Assembly: GCA_019426215.1 (NCBI GenBank)
Contig: CM033399.1
Location: forward strand, 32,187,022 to 32,251,021
Length of the DNA: 64,000 bases
Reading direction: 5' to 3'
Origin: Buddleja alternifolia
Lineage: Eukaryota; Streptophyta; Magnoliopsida; Lamiales; Scrophulariaceae
The notes under the pieces were generated by a model. That model searched no databases and was not told where the DNA came from. It saw nothing but the letters and a program-made list of their open reading frames with translations. Shown here in pieces: positions 56,656-64,000 of the stretch. Each line of letters opens with the position of its first letter. Position 1 is the stretch's first letter. The translations under genes and the position numbers were made by a program.

Positions 56656-59600
56656 TTATGAGTTGACCGAGTCTGAAGGATCTGCCTCCAGATTCGGCAC
56701 AATAGCAGATGATAATTCTATATGAGAAACTCTGACTGCACCAATTAGCCGCTCCGGCAACTCTTCGATGCTGTTGGCCTGTGCAATGCAACAATTTATA
56801 GCACTTCTCATATGCAGTATGATCATCAAATTTTCCCATTGAATATTGAACGAAAAAACTAAAATTTTCTCCAACCCACAAAACATGCCCATGATTCTAG
56901 TTTTATCATCTCAATACATTTGCCCATTACTAAAAAAATAGGTATTTATTATATTATTTGATTGCATCATCCTTCATTTTCATTGACGAAGAATGAACTA
57001 AACCTTTTTGTGTACAAAACAATGAATTTAGGAAAAGAAAGTTTTATTTATGGATAAAAGACATAACATTTATTTGAGTTACACATTAAACTAAAATCCT
57101 GATATGTTTTGGAATATAAGTTTTTTGTTCTCTTTTGTAATACGAAAAGGTAGTTTTGGGATAGAGTTGCATAACATTGACTTTTATTAATTACTAATAA
57201 AAATTAAACGGGACATCCTTCATGAGATGGATGGAGAAAGTATAAAATTGTTCTTCAAAGAAATTCAAGCACATGTAGGCCATGTCTACACCTCCAACTA
57301 ATACAGGTATAATTCAAGAACAAATATACAGGGCAAAGTAATGTGTTCTTTTCTTTAATACCTTTTTCAATATGTTAATAATCAGAAGACATTCTTTTGA
57401 TGTTACCACTTTTGCATGCCCAATAAGTTTAACACATTAACTCACATAAGCAAAAACCGAATTTCTTACCCAGAAGCAATGTTTTGAGATTTTAGAATGA
57501 GCAGATATATTGTAAGTTGAGATGTAAATACCTGTACAAGAAAAGCCATGTCAACAACAAGTGACGTGATGACACCAACTACAAGCCCCAGGACTCCATT
57601 TGCCACAGTGGACGAACCAATGTCAACATCGACCTAGAGAAATATAAGAAACACCACCAGCATGGTGATCTCTGGTGCAAATTTAACTATACAGATATAT
57701 TAAATGAATTACTATAAAAAAATTATTCCTACTTCCAAGTAATTAGGATGGCGAATATAGTTGCAATCAACTGCTTTCCCGAGTAAACAAGGGGTGCTTC
57801 CAACACTCTGACGTACAATCCAAGAGCCCTGCATATAGTCAAATGCGAAAGTCGGTGAAGTTACAAAGTAGGAAGAAGAGTTTCATATCTCAGTACTGAT
57901 ATTTATTGGGACACATTTATTATTTTTTAAGCAAGAGAGCACTCAAAACATATCTTATAAGTTATAACATCTATGAAGGTAGAAATATGTATACAGTTTT
58001 ATTTGAAATCCCCTCTTACAAATAACGCTACACAGTAATTGCAAATAGTTTCACACATTAGTGGTGCAAAGTTTTATCTTTGGAGCATCAAATTGAGTTG
58101 GTTCTTAGACATCAACTTATGACAATACATCAGAAACTCCTTAAAAAGGGCATTACAGTTTGTTTCCTTAGAAAGGGGAACGAGAAGAAAGATACCTTAG
58201 GTACTGATGGAATAAGCTTCAATCTACTATTGCGGAAATCATCATCCCCGTCGACAAACCGCTGTAAGAGAGATCCTGGTACTAATTCATTGGCCACAAA
58301 ATAAAAAACCATACTGTAGTTTGTCGATCCAGGTACCTAGAAGAACAAAATATTTTATTAATTTTTCAAACCACCACATACAATACCTAGATAGGAAATC
58401 AGCCACATAATCTACTTACTTGCAGGTTAAAAACAAGAGAGAAATTCCCTTTTTCTGATGCAACCTAACAAGAAAACACGAACATGTCACTTGTGATAAC
58501 CTTAAGTTACTATGAAACAATTAAAAGATTAATCAAATGTAAATTAGTAATATTATGAAAATCAGTATAATAAGAAATAACAGCAGTGACTGAAAGGAAT
58601 TGCTTTTAACCCCAGAGAAACTTACTTGTGCTGCACAACCACGGCGTCTGGCAACATGATCCATTCTTTTTGTATCTTTAAACCAGTCAACTGCAACAAG
58701 ATCCATAAGATGTTTACCTGCAGGAATCTTCAAAAAAAATGTAGCAGAAACGTTGTAAGACTAAGTCAAACAAATTTGGGCTGCGTAAAATGCAATCAGA
58801 ATGTCTTTGCACTAAACCAGCAAGGATTAATTACTTTTGATTTGTCATAAGGAAAATGCTTGCTACGAACTCTGAAGTTGTTTCCATCGGATATTCTCCA
58901 ACAGTTCCGAGCCTTAGCATTATCATCACGTCGAAGGTTACCCGAGAAAATGGACAAATCAATTTGGTCTTGAGGTTCTTCATTGGCTTCAAATTAAAAA
59001 GAGTATTGCAGTTAAATTTCAGCTTGTATAGTTAAAAGTTTCCAACAATGCAATGAATCACTAAATTCAAATTTACCAGTTCTCTTGTCTTCAACCTCAA
59101 TGGTAGATGGCAAATCCTGTAAATGTTCAAAACCAAATGATTACAGGAAAAAGAAAACCATATAAAAGTGTAAGCCTCAAAGAAAATACAGAATCAAAAG
59201 GATAATACGCACTTCTTGATCAGCGCCCTGAAAATCTTCTTCTTCTTCAGAGTATTCATCCAGCAATGAAGCATTTCTATTTGCTGCATGTATTTGATCA
59301 AGTGAAGCAGTGCGATGATGAACAGAAGACGACTGGAACTTCTGATTCCTCTTTGCCAAACTGGATGTTGATGTCATATTAACCATAACAGGAATTCTAG
59401 GAGCTGCAGTCCTTTCATCAGTTTGAGAAAAATATTCTCGCAATCCTGTAGCAGTACAAAACGAGAAAACATTCATGAGAAACAACACCAATATCACTGG
59501 AAGTGTTAATCTAGAAAAATAAAACTGGATCTACAAAAGAGAAATAATTGAATGGCAAATTTGTCATATCAGCTGCTTTTGTTTCAAGCTTTCTATGTTT

Positions 59601-62600
59601 ATAATATTATCCACGACACTAGAAGGCAAATATTGACTCTACGTTCCTATTTGGTCGATGGACTTCCCAGTAATGCACTAATTGTTATACCTAGAATCCA
59701 ATTATACCTGGAGTAAATAAACTGATTATTCCAATTTTATTGTTTGTCTAAAAAAAACGAACCTACAGGTAGGAATTATCTATGAGAAGTCCACCACCAC
59801 TATCCTCAGTCTAGCTACTGTTGTGTTACCAACCTGCCTATATTAATAGTTTCAACAGCAAAGTAAAACAAGCAAATGTGAGAGTTCAAAAATATCCTAA
59901 GAAATATTTAATTTCCCGTCACTATAAGCCCTACAAATTTATACAGTAAATAACTTGAGTATCGATCACTGAATTTTACGGACTTCCATAAACAACACAG
60001 TGGAGACGGAGGAGCAGACGCAGATGGAGATGAAGCAGGTACTGATGGTTGGATCAGGAGGATTGGACAAGGAATAGAGTAAGGCAACAGTTAGAGTGTG
60101 TGGTGAAGAAAGAAGTTATGGTGAGGTCATCTTGGCATTAGCAGATGGGGGAGAAGAGAGAACAGCAACTGAATTTTGTCTCGAAAGGGGATTTAGAGAG
60201 TGGGAAATTCTGAGATAAATTCTGATCTTACTCTCTTCCAAACAAAGAAAGGCATTTCCAGAACTTGGTCGGGAGAGGTCTAAATGGCGAAATCATGGCA
60301 GAAAGACTGGGGACCTGTGTTTGATACCCATTAAAGAAAAAATATACTTCGCTATCGGTCACCCAGGAGTATTTAGCCTTGCAAGGTAGGCTTTGCTGAT
60401 TCACATAGGATTCCATGTGTACACAATTATGCATTTAATTAATAAAAAAGGTAAAGAATTCCCAGCTTGGATATTCGAACTGCTAACAACTACTAAAAAC
60501 GTATTCCAACTTAAATTTAACCTCATCATACAATGAAAAGGGAAAACTGAGCCAGAATGACCTTTCTCCATTACCAAGATGACTATAAAAGATGTGCAGC
60601 AATTGATATCACCACAAAAGATAGTAATGATGGCTTTATTCATCTAATGCATATTTTCCTGGACAGCTGCTGTTTAATTGGCAAGTCGAGTTAGCTTATA
60701 ACTGTTGCATTGAGCTTATATCTTATCTCATTTCAAAGGGTAATTTGAAATCCACCAGCTGCTTGCTAAAAGTCAAACTTGTAGCACCACTAAAATAATT
60801 TAAACTGTAAGCAACATAAACTAAAAACCGGAAAATGACTTCCACACTGATGAAAGGGGTTTGGAAGAATTAAAACTTTAATATTAGTGCACCCTCTATC
60901 AAATATCTTTTCAACGCATATGCGACAACATGCTGTCAAACAAGCCCCTTTGCAAGCCCAACATATCTCTTCAACACATAAGCGACAACATGGTGTCAAA
61001 CAAGCCCCTTGCACGCCGAACAAATTCTTTTTTTTTCCTTTTCCTTTTGTAAATTTGAAGACAATCCACACAACATATTGACTTCAACCGGGCTCTCAGA
61101 GTCCAAGGAATCCACCAGCTAATTGTTAACCACTAACCACCATGGCCAATTTGGTAAAATTGGTCCAACTAAAACCAACATTAAAATAGAAGGGGAAGGG
61201 AAAACCACCATTGGCAACAAATTAAATCCAAAAATTCGAAGTAACAAAACAAATTCACTGCAAGAAGTATAAGTCAAACCATAAGATCTTACCAGCAACG
61301 CTATTTAACATCTGAAGAAGACAATGTTGCTGAAATGATGAAACATATCCTACTCCCCACCCTTTTAGATCAATCTGCATAAGATGCTGGACCTGTGTCC
61401 TCGGTCTCCCATTATGAGGTTTCATGGGTGAAATATTGAAACCTCCACCTGAAATTGTTGCCATGTGGGCCTTTCAGCAAAATAATGTTCAGGAAAATAT
61501 TATGTAACAAAGTAGTTGAATGGATGTACTTTCAATATGTGCTCGCACAAATCCCGGTTGCGGACCACAATTTCCATGCTCCCTAGAACGAAATAACACA
61601 ACTGCACAGTAACAAGCGTGAGACGAGTTGTACACTGGAAAAGTCTAAAATGCAAAGCATATAAACAAGGGAAAGCCCTCAATCATTTACCATAACTCCC
61701 ATCATCATTTCGACGCCAGTAGCGTACATAGCAAAGATCACGAGGCCAGACAAACCTGTAATCATATACAAATAAAATGAATGGTTTTCTTGATGACACA
61801 AAAGCGGATATATATCAAATTTTATGAATGGAATCAAAGTTACACTCGCCTATTTGGGTGATTGACACACAAGTTAAATCATTCCATAGAAAACAAATTG
61901 AACAACATAAACCATATCTTTCGACCAGGAATGTATGGAACAAGGAATTGTTTGCAACTAGAAAGGTAGCTCGCAGCGAGAAAAATAATAATAATCAAGC
62001 CTATCAGCAAAGTAATGTCAATATATCAAGATCACAAAAAGTGGGGGCTCCATCTCCGTTGTTGATTCTGTACTTGCACCAACGCAAACGAATAATTTAT
62101 ACCCTATTTCACACATTATTGTCAAAGTAATTCTGACTGAGGAGAACATAGGCGCAGAAAAAAAAAAAAAAAAAACAAATAAGGGTAAGAAGAAGTGATC
62201 AAATTCAAGTACAAAATTATCCAAAAACAGCTACCATTAAGCTTCTCAGTCTAATAAATTACATTTCTAAACTCGGTATTGATTTCGGACCAACAAGAAT
62301 AGAATGCAAAAACGAAAACAAGTAAAAAAATAAAAATAAAATCATGATTAGGACAAGTTACGTTGGAAACCAGTCTAACTGAAGCCTGTGGTATAGTATA
62401 GCTGTATGTCCATCTACTTCTTCAACTAAGCTCCCATACTGGAAACTACAATCCCACCTACATACAATAAAGTTTTGTTAAAAAAGTGAATAACACAGAT
62501 TGAAGTAGTCTAATCTGAACATTGTATGTGAAACTTGAATTTTCCATGCTGTGTTTTTCTTTTTCTTTGAATCCACAGAAAATATTTCAATCCTCCGCAA

Positions 62601-64000
62601 GCTACAGTTAAGGTGTTCAGAAATATTGATTGAGAAGAAAAGGTGAAAAGACTTGAGCCAACAAACGACATTCAGACTAAGAGAAGCAGTGGAAGTTTAC
62701 TTTTCTCATTATCAGATATTTCCTTGCACCTGTAAAATTACAACTCCGAAGACTATCACGCACATAACCATGATTCTCCTAGATTTCTTGCTTTTAGCAT
62801 CCTGTTGTCAGATGTACATTTGTGTTCAAGTAGATCATCATATGAGGTATCGAAAATGAACAATGAACGATGAACTCTTGGAGGATAAGTTTTCTAAAAT
62901 ATTACCTATTCTGGATCACTTTCAACACGTAACAGTAATGTGGAATTTACGAAGTAAATGTTGAGTCAAACAATAAAAATAACCTACTCGCATCGTGTCG
63001 CATCCATGCTCATTACTAGCTCAAATATTTCTTCACAGGTAGCCTCCACCACCCCAACAGCTTTCATTGCTCTACTACAGCTTTTTGGCTACAGAAATAT
63101 AGCTATATGAGCAACACACCTAAAAAGTGCAGTGTCTAGCTAAAACATTTATGCCATACAGTCAAAAGTATTAAATGTTCTTACAAGAAAATCAACTTCA
63201 AGAAGCTCCTCAAAAATTCGAAGACCTATAATGTTCACATAAGAAAATGATTAATCAAGATAAATGATATATTACCTTGAGAGCCACTACTACAATGTTA
63301 TGTATAGGATTTCAACTAAATCTATCGAATATGAAAATAAATTACGAACATCAACACACCATTTTGGCACTGGAGAAGGCGCCAATACTTTCTAGAAAAT
63401 GCTTGATTGTTGGAGTTTTGATTAGCCAAATCTGAATCTAATTCCTTTGTCCAGTCGAAAACTGACTCGGGGAGTCCTGCCACATGAAAATTGGTAATAA
63501 GATTTCGTTGAGGATTACAACAAATCCAAACAATCCAAGACAGGGAGGTAAACAGGAAGACCATTTCCAATTGTCGTTCTGCGCATCAAATTAGGACGAG
63601 AATCATCTTCATCTTCTGCAGCACTAAACCTGCAGCAAACATATGACCAAGCAAAGTCAAGCAGATTAAGCAACATCGGTGGCAGCATGCATTGAAGTTG
63701 CTCAGCGTTGCAGCTAGATGATCCTATTGTAGGAGATGATAAACTAGAGAGATTGTTAAAAGGTCGCCAAAAAATGCTTGTCATCCACGTAAGAAATTAA
63801 ATTGGTTTAAGAATACAATTATTTGCAACAGGTGGGACTCTGAGTACAGGTAATACAATTATCATTAAGCAACATCAGAAGCATTTAAAGGTGGGCCATC
63901 AATATAAAAATATATTATTTGTACTCATCGATATTTTTTAGTACTCAATTTTACATCGAAAACATAGATGTACTGATTTGAAAGTAATTCTGTTTACAAA
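56656..64000 (-). CDS. EDR2L: EDR2-like protein: START and DUF1336 domains (5' end outside window)
   Basis: Seventeen exons on the minus strand join in phase to 582 residues and a stop: 63629-63562, 63476-63360, 63225-63185, 63088-62988, 62457-62362, 61755-61691, 61601-61530, 61448-61293, 59445-59213, 59116-59077, 58986-58835, 58727-58626, 58464-58420, 58336-58196, 57828-57733, 57633-57532, 56778-56656. In Arabidopsis EDR2 is a PH/START/DUF1336 protein that binds phosphatidylinositol-4-phosphate on endomembranes and restrains salicylate-linked cell death. Seen here: LMRRTTIGNG; START domain from WRLLQCQNGLRIFEELLEVD through VRYWRRNDDGSY to LKGWGVGY and LQMLNSVAGL; an acidic linker (EYSEEEEDF); DUF1336 from IDLSIFSGNLRRDD and CWRISDGNNF through AGKHLMDLVAVDWFKD to the C-terminal ERLIGAVRVSHIELSSAIVP. 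The N-terminal PH domain must lie to the right of the window. The donor after TTIGNG (GTCTTC) is weak. Introns of 1.85 kb (59446-61292) and 0.75 kb (56779-57531) are the largest. It appears functional. Confidence 0.93.
59446..61292 (-). other. Large intron of the EDR2-like gene
   Basis: 1,847 bp between START-domain exons, where Arabidopsis relatives as I recall have a short intron. It contains a 60-bp tandem repeat at 60902-61021 and a GA-rich block at 60000-60210. No retroelement ends or target duplications were found, so the cause of its length is unknown. Confidence 0.7.
60902..61021. repeat. 60-bp tandem duplication in an intron
   Basis: The unit running through GCGACAACATG(C/G)TGTC and AAACAAGCCCC is present twice (period exactly 60, about 85-90% identical). 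In minus sense it keeps an open frame with a Cys-rich 20-residue repeat (GACLT.CCR.CVE). Confidence 0.85.

Noticed and set aside
63630..64000. A further upstream exon of the EDR2-like gene
   Set aside because: The 89-codon frame at 63515-63784 only overlaps the TTIGNG exon; its upstream part shows none of the expected PH-domain or linker motifs and there is a good acceptor at 63630, so it is treated as intron.

Overview
This is eukaryotic plant nuclear DNA: AT-rich intergenic sequence, GT-AG introns, plant-type LTR retrotransposons, tRNA-derived SINEs and small inverted-repeat elements. The recognisable genes (a pinoresinol-lariciresinol reductase, a family 1 glycosyltransferase and an EDR2-like START/DUF1336 gene) point to a eudicot. 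The reductase has the length and residues I recall for lignan-making lamiids such as Forsythia, so a lamiid is the best guess, by inference only.

Layout. 1-31.5 kb has no intact gene and is a transposon graveyard: a small MITE, copia fragments and a copia LTR with its primer-binding site (1.7-5.7 kb), a minisatellite (5.7-6.6 kb), three solo LTRs with intact 5-bp target duplications (6.9-8.2, 9.9-11.4 and 14.8-17.9 kb; the last two sit inside SINEs), four elements that look like MULEs or MULE derivatives across the window, several SINEs, and a complete non-coding LTR element with mosaic LTRs (24.5-29.8 kb). 31.7-34.0 kb carries the reductase gene in four in-phase coding exons, with a SINE in intron 1 and MITE-like sequence in intron 2. 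35.9-52.1 kb is one nested unit: a decayed Ty1/copia element with short LTRs (target duplication ATAAT) split by a younger 11.5-kb Ty3/gypsy Athila-type element (target duplication GTGAG). 52.1-54.3 kb holds three small DNA elements. 54.5-56.1 kb is an intact intronless UDP-glycosyltransferase. 56.7 kb to the right edge is the 3' part of an EDR2-like gene on the minus strand; 17 exons join in frame and the 5' exons lie outside the window.

How it fits together. Without the nested copia/gypsy unit, the reductase and the glycosyltransferase would lie about 4.4 kb apart in the same direction, next to the EDR2-like gene. A lignan reductase beside a small-molecule glycosyltransferase may suggest a functional pair, but nothing in the sequence proves co-function. 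Everything else is mobile-element history whose relative order can largely be read from nesting and target-site duplications. All comparisons were made by eye; identities and boundaries are estimates unless a target duplication is given.
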